A DNA stretch of 64,000 bases, taken from positions 1-64,000 of the forward strand of contig NZ_ATWN01000008.1 of assembly GCF_000421265.1 (NCBI RefSeq). Reading direction: 5' to 3'. The stretch is from Thalassospira lucentensis MCCC 1A00383 = DSM 14000. Its GTDB lineage: Bacteria > Pseudomonadota > Alphaproteobacteria > Rhodospirillales > Thalassospiraceae. The notes beneath the pieces were generated by a model that saw only the letters and a list, made by a program, of their open reading frames with translations, had not been told where the DNA came from and searched no databases. Position numbers and translations under genes: made by a program. The first letter of the stretch is position 1, and each line of letters opens with the position of its first letter. Positions 43,265 to 52,700 of this stretch are shown one piece after another.

Positions 43265-44794
43265 TCAACCGATGGCGTAGTTTAGGTATTTGGGTTCCAG
43301 ATATTCTTCGAGTCCCCAATGTCCGCCCTCGCGGCCCTGTCCACTTTCCTTAACCCCGCCAAACGGTGCGCCTTCGTGGCTGGTGGTGCCGTCATTGATC
43401 CCGACGACCCCTGCTTCGAGGCGATCAGCAATCCGTTGAATACGTCCGACATCCCGGCTGTAGACATATGACGACAGTCCCGTGCGCACCCGGTTGGCAA
43501 GGGTGATTGCCTCATCCTCGGTCTCAAACCGGTAAATTGGCGCAACCGGCGCAAACAGTTCCTCGTCAAAGCAATCGGCATCAAGCGGCACGTCTGTCAT
43601 CACCAAGGGCCGGGTGAAGTGACCATCCGCAGGAAGCTCTGCCCCGTAGTGCAGAGTCGCCCCGGCCTTTTGAGCATTTTGCACCAGCCGTTCGACCTTT
43701 GCCACCGCCTGACGGTTGATCAACGGGCCAAGCTCCATCCCCGGGATAAAGCCATTGCCGATGGTCTGGGCATTGCTTGCGGCAATGAACTTTTCAACAA
43801 AGGCATCATAGACGCCGTCCTGAACAAAGATGCGATTGGCACAGACACAGGTTTGGCCGCTGTTCCGGAATTTCGAAATCATTGCCCCGGCGACCGCAAC
43901 ATCAATGTCGGCATCATCCATCACGATGAACGGCGCATTGCCACCAAGTTCGAGCGACAGCTTTTTCATGGTGGGTGCACATTGCGCCATGAGGCGTTTG
44001 CCAACCTCGGTCGAACCGGTAAAGGATAACATGCGCACCCGTTCATCGCCGGTCAGGGCCTCGCCAATCGGTTGGGGCAAGCCGGTCACAACGTTAAAGA
44101 CCCCGGGCGGGAATCCTGCCTGCTCCGCAAGTTTGGCCGCGGCCAATGCTGAAAGCGGGGTATCTTCGGCCGGTTTGACAACGACGGTACATCCCGCGGC
44201 CAGTGCCGGGGCACATTTGCGCACCACCATGGTCAGCGGGAAATTCCACGGCGTGATGGCGGCAACGACCCCCACCGCGTGTTTTTGAACCACAACCCGA
44301 CGATCCCGTTGGGTGGCGGGCATGGTTTGGCCATAGGCGCGCTTGGCTTCTTCGCTGTACCATTCGGCATAGGCGATGGCACCGACGACTTCGCGCATTG
44401 CCTGATCATAGGGTTTGCCCTGTTCAAGCGTAATCAGGGATGCCAGTTCTTCCTGATGGGTTTCAAGCAGGTCGCGCCAGCGGCGCAATATCGCCGCCCG
44501 GTCCTTTGCCAGCCGGGTTGACCATACTGGGAACGCCTCATACGCCGCATCAATTGCCCGGCGCGCTTCGGATGTGCGCATGAACGGAACACCGCCAATC
44601 ACATCGCCCTTGGCCGGATCAATCACATCAAGCTTTTCCCGGCTGTCTGCTTCGCGCCACTCCCCATTGATATAGGCACGGGTCAAATCCCAATCACGGA
44701 TGACAGCACGTGCGCGTGCGCGGCCTTCGCGAATGGCGGTTTCGTTGGCATTCGACAGGGCACCAGTGGTGGCGTTGGGGGCGACAGAAGACAT
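43265..44794 (-). CDS. gabD: Succinate-semialdehyde dehydrogenase (NADP+)
   Basis: The 509-residue aldehyde dehydrogenase has a 25-residue N-terminal extension, then the family core: GVVAAITPWNFPLTMVVRKC, SFTGSTEVGKRLM, the catalytic Glu in LELGGNAPFIV and Cys in NSGQTCVCANRI. The double Cys (TCVCAN) and overall pattern fit GabD-type succinate-semialdehyde dehydrogenases. The ATG follows AAGGAAC; an upstream frame of 47 codons is not family sequence. Related glutarate-semialdehyde activity is possible. It is divergent from the cytochrome c' gene and followed by a strong terminator. Confidence 0.85.
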   Translation of the reverse strand: MSSVAPNATTGALSNANETAIREGRARARAVIRDWDLTRAYINGEWREADSREKLDVIDPAKGDVIGGVPFMRTSEARRAIDAAYEAFPVWSTRLAKDRAAILRRWRDLLETHQEELASLITLEQGKPYDQAMREVVGAIAYAEWYSEEAKRAYGQTMPATQRDRRVVVQKHAVGVVAAITPWNFPLTMVVRKCAPALAAGCTVVVKPAEDTPLSALAAAKLAEQAGFPPGVFNVVTGLPQPIGEALTGDERVRMLSFTGSTEVGKRLMAQCAPTMKKLSLELGGNAPFIVMDDADIDVAVAGAMISKFRNSGQTCVCANRIFVQDGVYDAFVEKFIAASNAQTIGNGFIPGMELGPLINRQAVAKVERLVQNAQKAGATLHYGAELPADGHFTRPLVMTDVPLDADCFDEELFAPVAPIYRFETEDEAITLANRVRTGLSSYVYSRDVGRIQRIADRLEAGVVGINDGTTSHEGAPFGGVKESGQGREGGHWGLEEYLEPKYLNYAIG

Positions 44795-44991
44795 TCGGGG
44801 CAGTTCCTTTGAACGCACGCGTTGAAAAAAGTCGTCGATTTCACGCGCTTGTGATTCCGGTTTTTGGGGCACAACTGGGACACTAAGCCGACCGGCAGTC
44901 CAGAAGCAACAAGATGCTTGCTTTATAGATAACAATAGAAGGCCTGTCTGGTGATCAGAGAGACATGCAAAACCAACGTAGAGAGAACCCT

Positions 44992-45456
44992 ATGAAGCAC
45001 CTTGTTACTGCAGGCCTGCTCGGCGCGATGATCGCGGCAGGGTCCGTTATGCCGATGGCAGCCAACGCTGACGAGATGATGGATAACGAAACCGTTGAAA
45101 CCCGGAAAATGTTGATGGATGGCATTGGCGGCGCGATGGGCACACTTGGCTGCTATTTAAAGGGACAGTGCGACCTTCCCGATCCGGTCGTGCGCAACCT
45201 TGCAAATGGTATCGCCTTTGCCGCCACGGCAGCACCAAATGCGTTTGAGCCCAAAACCATGGATGCATCGGTCAAAACCACGGCAGATGAAAAAATCTGG
45301 TCTGACTGGGATGGCTTTGCCAACCGGTTCCCCGAGCTTAAGAAAGCTGCATTGGCAATGGCATCTGTTGCCGGTGACAAAGCGGCCATGGGGGCAGCCA
45401 TGGGTGACCTTGGCAAAAACTGCAAAGGCTGCCACGACGAATACCGCACGAAATAA
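44992..45456 (+). CDS. Cytochrome c' family periplasmic protein
   Basis: The 154-residue precursor has a signal peptide (MKHLVTAGLLGAMIAAGSVM, cut near ANADE) and a four-helix bundle with C-terminal haem site CKGCHDEYRTK, the hallmark of cytochrome c'. The first helix starts ETVETRKMLMDGIGGAMGT, which places the sixth-ligand position in an M-rich helix. Such proteins bind NO and other gases in the periplasm. An extra CYLKGQC motif lies in the first loop. The start with GAGAG upstream is preferred to an earlier in-frame ATG. A terminator follows. Confidence 0.85.
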   Translation: MKHLVTAGLLGAMIAAGSVMPMAANADEMMDNETVETRKMLMDGIGGAMGTLGCYLKGQCDLPDPVVRNLANGIAFAATAAPNAFEPKTMDASVKTTADEKIWSDWDGFANRFPELKKAALAMASVAGDKAAMGAAMGDLGKNCKGCHDEYRTK

Positions 45457-45488
45457 GAAAAGTTAGGCTCCCCCTCCTTGGGCGAGCA

Positions 45489-45561
45489 CCCCGGTCAGTA
45501 ATTTCATCTCCCTCTGCTGTCCCCCAACAGCATCAAGGAAATTCTGACCGGGGAATTTTTT
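45489..45561 (+). terminator. Long terminator hairpin after the cytochrome c' gene
   Basis: CCCCGGTCAG and CTGACCGGGG pair across a 50-base loop that itself holds TGCTGT/ACAGCA, then AATTTTTT. A T-tailed structure on the forward strand. Confidence 0.7.
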
Positions 45562-45599
45562 CGATGGCGACCTTCGGCTCAGCCAGATGCCTTGGATGA

Positions 45600-46523
45600 T
45601 TAAAAATGCAAGGTCATGGTGATGTCCTGATCATGGTCGCCAAAACCGCGCCCAAAGATATTGACCCCACCGGGGTTCTCAGCATTTTCATCGACGCCAA
45701 TCCTGAAGCGGACCGAGTGATGGTCCATAATTTCAAGCGTATTGATGGTCTGTGCGGAAATCTTTTTCCCATCGACCCAAGTGCCGTTTTCATCAATGAC
45801 CCACGTCTTGAGTTGCCCGTACTGGGATCCTTCAAGTTTCCACCAGCCAGGTGAATATAGCCCACGTCGATCCCCAAAATCACCCGGTGATGTCCATGTG
45901 CCAACATTGAACCCGTTAATCCAGACGGAAATGTCCGATGGCCATTCGCTGTTGGTTTCAGGCGTTTCAGAACTCAGCTCAGCGGTAATTTCCAGTCGTT
46001 TGGGCTGCCGTCCGGTCACCATCGCGTTGTTGGGAAACTTGTATTCAACATGGCCGCGGGTAAACCAAAGAAGGGCTGCCTGCATGCGTTGGGGATCAAG
46101 GAAAACATTGGGCACATCAAGAACACCCACAACCCGTTCGACCGAACACATGCCGCAAGGTGCACCGACATCAAATTCGGTAAACAGACCAATCGGCATG
46201 CTGACAACAACCCGGTCATTATCCGAAGTGTTCTTGTCATCATCAAACCGAATATAGATTTCCCCATAGGCCGCCGAGCAAATCTTTTGATTGCCCTTTT
46301 TGGCCTTCATCGTCTGGGTTTCAACCAAGCCCGCCTTTTCAAGCGTCTTGATGTTGGTTGCCACAGTAGATTGCGGCAAACCCATCTTCTCGGCGATTTC
46401 ATTGACGTTCTGCGGGCCATTTTTACGCAAAAGATACAGGATATCAATCCGTGTCTTGGATGCCAGCCCCTGAACGATATCTGCATCCTTGACCGGATCG
46501 ACCGTCAGTAATTTTGTCTGCAT
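45600..46523 (-). CDS. Winged-helix (ArsR-like) regulator with a large C-terminal beta domain
   Basis: The 307-residue protein has an N-terminal winged helix (LASKTRIDILYLLRKNGPQN, VNEIAEKMGLPQSTVATNIK, TLEKAGLVET). It is followed by about 220 residues of beta-rich sequence, with LEITAELSSETPETNSEWPSD and DISVWINGFNVGTWTSPGDF, suggestive of a carbohydrate-binding-like fold. It sits at the end of the arabinofuranosidase/ABC operon, so it probably senses an arabinoside-derived sugar. The start ATG is well placed. The sensing domain has no name I am sure of. Confidence 0.72.
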   Translation of the reverse strand: MQTKLLTVDPVKDADIVQGLASKTRIDILYLLRKNGPQNVNEIAEKMGLPQSTVATNIKTLEKAGLVETQTMKAKKGNQKICSAAYGEIYIRFDDDKNTSDNDRVVVSMPIGLFTEFDVGAPCGMCSVERVVGVLDVPNVFLDPQRMQAALLWFTRGHVEYKFPNNAMVTGRQPKRLEITAELSSETPETNSEWPSDISVWINGFNVGTWTSPGDFGDRRGLYSPGWWKLEGSQYGQLKTWVIDENGTWVDGKKISAQTINTLEIMDHHSVRFRIGVDENAENPGGVNIFGRGFGDHDQDITMTLHF

Positions 46524-46585
46524 GACTTTTTATCGTTCCCTGAAGGTTTCCCTACGCCCTGCCCTTAAAGCATTTTGGCATAAAC

Positions 46586-47410
46586 CTAACCCTTGATACC
46601 AGATGACAACATGATTGCCTGTGTCACGCGGCGCTGAAAAATAAGATAGGCAATTGCAACCGGCATGGCCGCCATGACGGCGATTGCCATGTCACGCGCA
46701 TATTTCACGCCAAAGGCATCACCGACCTGTGTAATCCCGACCGTAATTGTCATCATTTCCTCGGACGTGATGACCAAAAACGGCCACAGGAAATTATTCC
46801 AGGCCATGATAAAGGTGATGATCGACAGAGCCGCGGTAATCCCCCAATTCAAGGGCAGGTAAAGCTTGAACAGGATCTGAAACTCGCTGCAACCGTCAAG
46901 CTTGGCCGCTTCGCGCAATTCACGCGGTACGGAATCAAAGAACTGCTTATAGACAATCACCACCACGGGAATGATCACTTGGGGCAGGATAATCCCGGCC
47001 CAACTATCGACCATGCCGAACTTGTGCATCAGGATGAACTGCGACACGACAAGCGCCTGTGATGGCACCATGAAACTTGCCAGCACAATCAGGAACAAAG
47101 CCCGACGCCCCGGGAAGACGATCTGCGACAGCGCATAGCCACACATCATGCTGATCATGATGACGACAACCGTAATCAGCACAGATGTGCCAATCGAGTT
47201 TATGTACCACCGCACGATGTTGGTTTCGAGCAACGCCCAAACGTAAGAGGAAATATCAATCGTTTCAGGAAGAAAAATTGTTCCTGCGACAACATCGGCT
47301 TCGGGTTTGATCGATGTCACAATCGCCCAATAAAGCGGAAACGCCCAGGCACAGGCCGCAATGACCGTAAAGGTGAGCAACAGGATATTACCGGTTTTCA
47401 TGTTTCCCAT
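46586..47410 (-). CDS. Carbohydrate ABC transporter permease (MalG family)
   Basis: The 274-residue membrane protein has six helices and the EAA loop REAAKLDGCSEFQILFKLYLP near residue 175, typical of the CUT1 second permease. It imports a sugar or oligosaccharide together with the MalF-type subunit upstream. Its ATG overlaps the upstream stop by one base; a GTG three bases earlier is also possible. Confidence 0.92.
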   Translation of the reverse strand: MGNMKTGNILLLTFTVIAACAWAFPLYWAIVTSIKPEADVVAGTIFLPETIDISSYVWALLETNIVRWYINSIGTSVLITVVVIMISMMCGYALSQIVFPGRRALFLIVLASFMVPSQALVVSQFILMHKFGMVDSWAGIILPQVIIPVVVIVYKQFFDSVPRELREAAKLDGCSEFQILFKLYLPLNWGITAALSIITFIMAWNNFLWPFLVITSEEMMTITVGITQVGDAFGVKYARDMAIAVMAAMPVAIAYLIFQRRVTQAIMLSSGIKG

Positions 47411-48291
47411 CACGATTTCCCCCGCGCTTTAAGCAGCTGATATTGCAAGACCGATACAATAACGATCAAAACAAACAATGCGACCGCCACGGCGGATGCA
47501 TAGCCGCCCTGATTGCGACCAAATGCCTCGCGGTAGACGAGTTGAAGCAGCACATAAGTCGAATTAAACGGCCCCCCCTGTGTCATCAGGTAAATCTGAT
47601 CAAAAATCTTGAGCTGCAAGATCAGTTGCAATGTCAAAACCAGTGCCGTTACGGGCCAGAGCAACGGCCAGGTGATACGGCGGAATTGCTGGAAACGGCT
47701 TGCGCCGTCCAACGAGGCGGCTTCGTAGTAGTCTTGCGGAATGTTGCGAAGGGCAGAAATGAACAAAAGAACGTTAAACCCATTGGTCCACCAGATGGTA
47801 ACCAGCGCCACCATCGGCATGGCCCATAAGGGATCACGGAACACACTGATGCGTTTTCCCGTCACAGCTTCAATAAGCGGCTGTGCGACGCCAAATTGTT
47901 GATCAAGAACCCACTGCCAAATCTGGGTCACCACAGTCACCGGAAGGATATAGGGCATGAAAAACAGGATCAGGATACCGGCCTGAACCATGCCGTTCAG
48001 CCGCACAATCATCATCGCTATGCCAAGACCGATCAGGGTGTTGGGCACGACCGTCAAGCCAACGAAATAAAGCGTGTTATACACCGACGTATAGAACAAC
48101 TTGTGCTGGAACATCCGGACATAGTTTTCAAGTCCCACCCAATCGCCTTCTCCAATCAAAGGAGCGTCGGTGAAACTCATCGCGAACATTTTATAGACCG
48201 GATAGGCAAACACCACGAGATAGCACAGAACAAACGGTGCGATCAGCAGGATTGCCGTCAGTGTTTTGTTATTCTTGGACTTTGGCCGCAT
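47410..48291 (-). CDS. Carbohydrate ABC transporter permease (MalF family)
   Basis: The 293-residue permease has six predicted helices and the EAA loop DYYEAASLDGASRFQQFRRI-TWP. The chosen ATG (MRPKSKNNK) opens a positively charged N-terminus before the first helix; two further ATGs upstream give longer N-termini without clear benefit. It belongs to the binding-protein, permease, permease order after the ATPase gene. Confidence 0.9.
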   Translation of the reverse strand: MRPKSKNNKTLTAILLIAPFVLCYLVVFAYPVYKMFAMSFTDAPLIGEGDWVGLENYVRMFQHKLFYTSVYNTLYFVGLTVVPNTLIGLGIAMMIVRLNGMVQAGILILFFMPYILPVTVVTQIWQWVLDQQFGVAQPLIEAVTGKRISVFRDPLWAMPMVALVTIWWTNGFNVLLFISALRNIPQDYYEAASLDGASRFQQFRRITWPLLWPVTALVLTLQLILQLKIFDQIYLMTQGGPFNSTYVLLQLVYREAFGRNQGGYASAVAVALFVLIVIVSVLQYQLLKARGKS

Positions 48292-48395
48292 CGGTAGCCA
48301 CCCCATCTCGAAACTTCTAGCATTACAGAAACTCATCGTTGAAAAACGATGGCCGGCAGTAGGGAGGCATGCCGACCATCGATCCTCACGCGTGA

Positions 48396-49667
48396 TCAGT
48401 TCATATTCGCGTTTTTCAATTCATCGCGAACCATTTCAAGTGCCTCTTCTGGGTCAAGCTGCCCGTTCAATGCTGGTACAATGAAGTTCTGGGTCGCCTC
48501 ATAGATCGGCCCTGCAACACCTGCGATGGGTGATTGCGGATCAAAGACCGCCGTATCAGCCAGCGAGGAATAGGTCGCATTCGGCTCCATTTCCTTAAAC
48601 TCCGTGCTTTGTGCCACGGGTTTGTATGCCGGAATGTGACCAGCTTCGGCCCATGCCAGACTATGGTCATTCAGCCATGCAATGATCTCAAGCACGGCTT
48701 TTACCTTTTCCGGGGAAACCGGGTTTTCTTCGCTGTTGGGAATGGCAAAAGCGTGTGAGTCAGCCCAGGTTGCCGGTTTGCCCATCAATACCGGGATTTG
48801 TACGGCACCCCATTCAAAGCCGAGATCACCGCTTGCGGCGAGATCCTTCATTGTCGGAACTTCCCATACACCATTGATGTGCATAGCAGCCCGCCCGGAG
48901 GTGAACAGCGCAATCGATGCTTCGTATGAAATCAGTTCCGGTGAATATCCCGACGAAACCCAGTTGGTCATGGCTTTGAGCGCTTCGAGCCCCTCGTCAC
49001 CAGGCAGGATTTCATCGCCGTCCATGAACTTGCCGCCTTGCTGGGACAGCAGCGTATAGAAGACGCGCCACATTGAACCGCCTTCATCGGTATGCAGCGA
49101 CAGCGGAATTTCCGAACCGGATTCTTTGAGCTTTGCAAGGGCGGCGTTGAAGTTTTCGAGCCCTTCAAGTCCTTTGGGCTTGCCATCATCACCTAGCAAC
49201 CCAGCCTTTGCCAGTGCATCCTTGTTGTAATAAAGGACGATGGAATGAATATCGAACGGGATGCCATAAAGCTTGTCATCGACTTTTGCCGCATCGATAC
49301 TTGATTCGAAATAATCATCTGCGGACAAACCGGCCTCGGACAGCTCGTCGTCGGTGATCGGGCGCAAGACACCTTGTGGCACCGCAAGCGGGAAGCGCGA
49401 CAGGGCATAAGTCATGATATCGGGCTGTTGACCGACTGCCGTTGCGGTTTGAACTTTGGTATAGAACGGTGTACCCCATTCCAGCGTCGTTGCATTGATC
49501 TGAATATCGGGGTGGGTTTCGTTGAATTCCTTGATCAGGGCCTTCATACGGACCCCGTCCCCGCCTGCAAGAAAGTCCCACCACGTAATATCGGTTTTGG
49601 CAGAGGCGCTAAAAGCACTGCCGAACAATACCGCAGCGGAAAGTGCTGCCTTGATAGCTGTTTTCAC
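48396..49667 (-). CDS. Carbohydrate ABC transporter substrate-binding protein
   Basis: The 423-residue precursor begins with GTG after a perfect AGGAGG and has a signal peptide (MKTAIKAALSAAVLFGSAFS, cut near SASA). The mature protein is a CUT1 binding protein (ITWWDFLAGGDGVRMKALIK, SGRAAMHINGVWEVPTM, ANSEENPVSPEKVKAVLEII-like SEENPVSPEKV). By linkage to the GH51 arabinofuranosidase, its ligand is probably an arabino- or arabinoxylo-oligosaccharide, not shown directly. Confidence 0.9.
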   Translation of the reverse strand: MKTAIKAALSAAVLFGSAFSASAKTDITWWDFLAGGDGVRMKALIKEFNETHPDIQINATTLEWGTPFYTKVQTATAVGQQPDIMTYALSRFPLAVPQGVLRPITDDELSEAGLSADDYFESSIDAAKVDDKLYGIPFDIHSIVLYYNKDALAKAGLLGDDGKPKGLEGLENFNAALAKLKESGSEIPLSLHTDEGGSMWRVFYTLLSQQGGKFMDGDEILPGDEGLEALKAMTNWVSSGYSPELISYEASIALFTSGRAAMHINGVWEVPTMKDLAASGDLGFEWGAVQIPVLMGKPATWADSHAFAIPNSEENPVSPEKVKAVLEIIAWLNDHSLAWAEAGHIPAYKPVAQSTEFKEMEPNATYSSLADTAVFDPQSPIAGVAGPIYEATQNFIVPALNGQLDPEEALEMVRDELKNANMN

Positions 49668-49732
49668 GACGTTTCCTCCTTGATAACCGGCATTTGGGCC
49701 GGTTGGTTTGAGCCCGTATCACGGTTGTATTT

Positions 49733-49762
49733 TTTTATGTTTCCGGATTTTATGTTTCCGGA
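49733..49762 (+). repeat. Perfect tandem repeat, two 15-base units
   Basis: TTTTATGTTTCCGGA occurs twice head to tail between the ATPase and binding-protein genes. It looks like a recent slippage duplication in the intercistronic space; no functional site is obvious. Confidence 0.7.
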
Positions 49763-49786
49763 CCGGGCATACTCTTTCGGGCTGGC

Positions 49787-50884
49787 CTAACGCAGGCGTG
49801 CCCCATCGGCATCGAACACGAAAAGATCACGCACAGGTAACGTGACCTGCAGGTCTTCCTGATCAACGCGGTTGCGTTCCGAACGACGTTCGATGGTGAC
49901 GCGAACACCGTCCTTGGTCTGGGTATGGATGTAACTGACCCCACCCAGTTCTTCGGTAAATTCGGGCTTGAGAAATACGGTCGGTCCGACCGTCTCATCA
50001 TGTTCAAGTCCGATGTTTTCGGGGCGAATGCCAACTGTGACCGCATCACCTGCGTTAAGTGTTGCCGATCCACATGTGATATCGAATGTCGTGTTTGGGG
50101 CATCATCAAGCGTTATGGTGATCTTGCCATCTACGCGGGGTTCATTGACGATCCCCTTTAGGAAGTTCATTTTCGGCGAACCGATGAAGCCCGCGACGAA
50201 CTGATTATCGGGATTGTCATAAAGATCGAGTGGCGAGCCGATCTGTTGCACTGAACCGGATTTAAGCACCACGATCTTATCGGCCAATGTCATGGCTTCG
50301 ACCTGATCATGGGTCACATAGATCATCGTCGCCCCGATTTGATTGTGCAGGCGTGCGATTTCCATACGCATCTGAACACGCAGTTCGGCATCCAGATTGG
50401 AAAGCGGTTCGTCAAACAGGAAAACTTTTGGTTGCCGCACAATCGCCCGACCAATTGCAACACGCTGACGCTGCCCGCCCGAAAGCTGCGATGGTTTCCG
50501 GTCAAGATGGTCTTCAAGCTGAAGAATACGTGCAGCCTCATCGACCTTTTGCTTTATTTCGTCTTTGGGGCGGCGCGCGATCTGCATGCTAAACGCCATG
50601 TTATCAAAGACGCTCAGATGCGGATAAAGCGCATAAGACTGAAACACCATTGAAACGCCGCGCTTGGCCGCTTCGAGATGGGTGACATCGGCGCCTTCGA
50701 TGTCGATTGTGCCGCCTGTGGTTTCCTCCAGCCCGGCAATCATTCGCAACAATGTGGATTTGCCACATCCCGACGGCCCGACAAAGACTACGAACTCACC
50801 CTGCTCGACCTTGATATTGACGTCATGAATGACATTGATCGGGCCATAGGCCTTTTTTATATTACTGAGCGAAACACCCGACAT
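49787..50884 (-). CDS. Sugar ABC transporter ATP-binding protein (UgpC/MsmK type)
   Basis: The 365-residue ATPase has Walker A GPSGCGKST at residues 36-44, LSGGQRQR at 134-141, LFDEPLSNLDAELR as Walker B and a C-terminal TOBE/OB domain from about residue 240 (VTVGIRPENIGLEHDE). It energises the CUT1 importer. The ATG with GGAGGACAG upstream is chosen; a longer frame is not family sequence. The same strand and order as abfA support one operon. Confidence 0.93.
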   Translation of the reverse strand: MSGVSLSNIKKAYGPINVIHDVNIKVEQGEFVVFVGPSGCGKSTLLRMIAGLEETTGGTIDIEGADVTHLEAAKRGVSMVFQSYALYPHLSVFDNMAFSMQIARRPKDEIKQKVDEAARILQLEDHLDRKPSQLSGGQRQRVAIGRAIVRQPKVFLFDEPLSNLDAELRVQMRMEIARLHNQIGATMIYVTHDQVEAMTLADKIVVLKSGSVQQIGSPLDLYDNPDNQFVAGFIGSPKMNFLKGIVNEPRVDGKITITLDDAPNTTFDITCGSATLNAGDAVTVGIRPENIGLEHDETVGPTVFLKPEFTEELGGVSYIHTQTKDGVRVTIERRSERNRVDQEDLQVTLPVRDLFVFDADGARLR

Positions 50885-50959
50885 TTCCACTGTCCTCCCG
50901 GAAAACTGTTCCCAATGCAGTCTGGACCAGCCCGCATAAATCGGGCCGGTCACAGCACA

Positions 50960-52480
50960 TCAGGCCGATGCATCAACGGAAATGCGGATCAGGTGATAGG
51001 ACAGTGGTTTGAGCGTTCCAACCAGCTTGCCATCTTGAAGGGCAACGCCACTGCCTTTCTTGGGCGTCACGGTTGCGGGCGCATCAATCGTATTGCGGTC
51101 GTCAAGCTTAAAGCCCGCTAGCTCGGAGTGTTCGATCACGGATGCTGCACCAAACCCTTCAAGGGCCATATCAAGCGTTAAGTCATCGTCTAAATGGCGG
51201 TTGATCAGGAAGATATTAAGCGATTTTCCGTCCTCTGCCAGCACGGCCGAGGTATCAAGATATGGCACATCCTGAGACACATCACAGTCATAGGTCGGTC
51301 CATCAACACTGACATTAAGTGCCGTTCCGCGGCCGTATTTTGACGCAAATTGCAGTGGATAGTAGATCGTCTGTGCCCATGCCGGTCCGCCTTCGCGGGT
51401 CAGGATCGGTGCAATCACATTCACAAGTTGGGCCATGCAGGCAATCTTGACGCGATCAGCGCGACGGATAAAGACGTTGAGAAGGCTGGCAACCAAAAGA
51501 GCATCTTCAAAATTATAGACTTCTTCCAGCAGTGCCGGGGCGACCGGCCAGTCCCACTCTTTGATGCGCTGATCATCTTCCTTGCGGTTGTGATACCAGA
51601 CATTCCATTCATCAAAGCAGATTTTGACGTCCTTTTTCGACCGCTTCTTGGCTTTGATATAATCAATCACGCCACCGATGGTCAGGATGTAACGATCCAG
51701 CTCCATCGCGCGGCCGAAATAGTTCAACGTGTCCTGTTCCTCATTGCCAAAATACTTGTGCAACGAGATGTAATCGACACTGTCATAGCTTTCTTCAAGT
51801 ACCGTGGCTTCCCATTCTGGATAGCTTGCCATCTTGTCATTTGATGAGCCGCAAACCACGGTTTCCAAGCTTTGGTCGAAATATTTAAACGCCTTGGAAA
51901 CTTCGTTCGCCAAATGGCCGTAATCGCGCGCGGTCTTGTGACCAACCTGCCAAGGGCCATCCATTTCATTGCCCAGACACCAGATGCGCACATCATGTGG
52001 ATCGGCATAGCCGTGCGATTTGCGCAAATCCGACCAATAGGTTCCGCCCGGGTGATTACAATATTCAAGGAAGTTGCGCGCATCTTCCAGCCCACGTGAC
52101 CCAAGGTTCATCGCCAGCATCATCTCGGTACTGGCGAGCTTGGACCAATCGGCGAATTCATTCACGCCCATCTGGTTGGTTTCACGGGTTCGCCATGCCA
52201 GATCAAGACGCGTAGGACGTTCGTCACGCGGTCCAATGCCATCTTCCCAGTTATAGGCCGAAACAAAGTTCCCACCGGGATAGCGTACAATCGGCACATC
52301 CAGACCACGGACCAGTTCCAGCGTATCCTGACGGAACCCGTTTTTATCCGCCGTTTCATGACCGGGTTCGTAAACGCCCGTGTATACAGCACGCCCCATA
52401 TGTTCGAGAAACGAGCCATATACCCGCTTATCGACCGTTGCGATTGTGAAGTCCTTATGGATTGTAGCGCGTGCCCGCAT
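50960..52480 (-). CDS. abfA: Alpha-N-arabinofuranosidase, GH51
   Basis: The enzyme removes arabinofuranosyl side groups from arabinan and arabinoxylan oligosaccharides. The 506-residue protein has no signal peptide, so it acts on imported oligosaccharides. The GH51 catalytic residues are visible: acid/base Glu in WCLGNEMDGPW (E172) and nucleophile Glu in KICFDEWNVWYHN (E291). RYPGGNFVSAYNWEDGIGP is also typical. It is the first gene of an operon with its ATPase, binding protein, permeases and regulator. A symmetric site lies about 100 bases upstream. Confidence 0.96.
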   Translation of the reverse strand: MRARATIHKDFTIATVDKRVYGSFLEHMGRAVYTGVYEPGHETADKNGFRQDTLELVRGLDVPIVRYPGGNFVSAYNWEDGIGPRDERPTRLDLAWRTRETNQMGVNEFADWSKLASTEMMLAMNLGSRGLEDARNFLEYCNHPGGTYWSDLRKSHGYADPHDVRIWCLGNEMDGPWQVGHKTARDYGHLANEVSKAFKYFDQSLETVVCGSSNDKMASYPEWEATVLEESYDSVDYISLHKYFGNEEQDTLNYFGRAMELDRYILTIGGVIDYIKAKKRSKKDVKICFDEWNVWYHNRKEDDQRIKEWDWPVAPALLEEVYNFEDALLVASLLNVFIRRADRVKIACMAQLVNVIAPILTREGGPAWAQTIYYPLQFASKYGRGTALNVSVDGPTYDCDVSQDVPYLDTSAVLAEDGKSLNIFLINRHLDDDLTLDMALEGFGAASVIEHSELAGFKLDDRNTIDAPATVTPKKGSGVALQDGKLVGTLKPLSYHLIRISVDASA

Positions 52481-52578
52481 GGCTGTTTCCTCACCTGTGT
52501 TTTGTTCTTTGGTGAGGTCAGACTAGGAAAGTGATTTTTTCACATCAAGTATTTTGTTTTATATCACAATTACGGGTA

Positions 52579-52607
52579 CAAAAAATCCGGTATATATCCG
52601 TTTTTTG
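52579..52607. promoter_or_regulatory. Inverted repeat upstream of abfA (candidate operator)
   Basis: CAAAAAA and TTTTTTG flank a CGGTATATATCCG core that is itself almost symmetric. It lies about 100 bases before the abfA start and may be bound by the operon's own winged-helix regulator. Confidence 0.4.
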
Positions 52608-52700
52608 GTTTTCTTTAGTTTGAAGTATCCGTTCGGCAAGTCAGTAACTTACCGCATTGCAACACATTTTCAGATTAGTATGATGATATGATAAAATATT

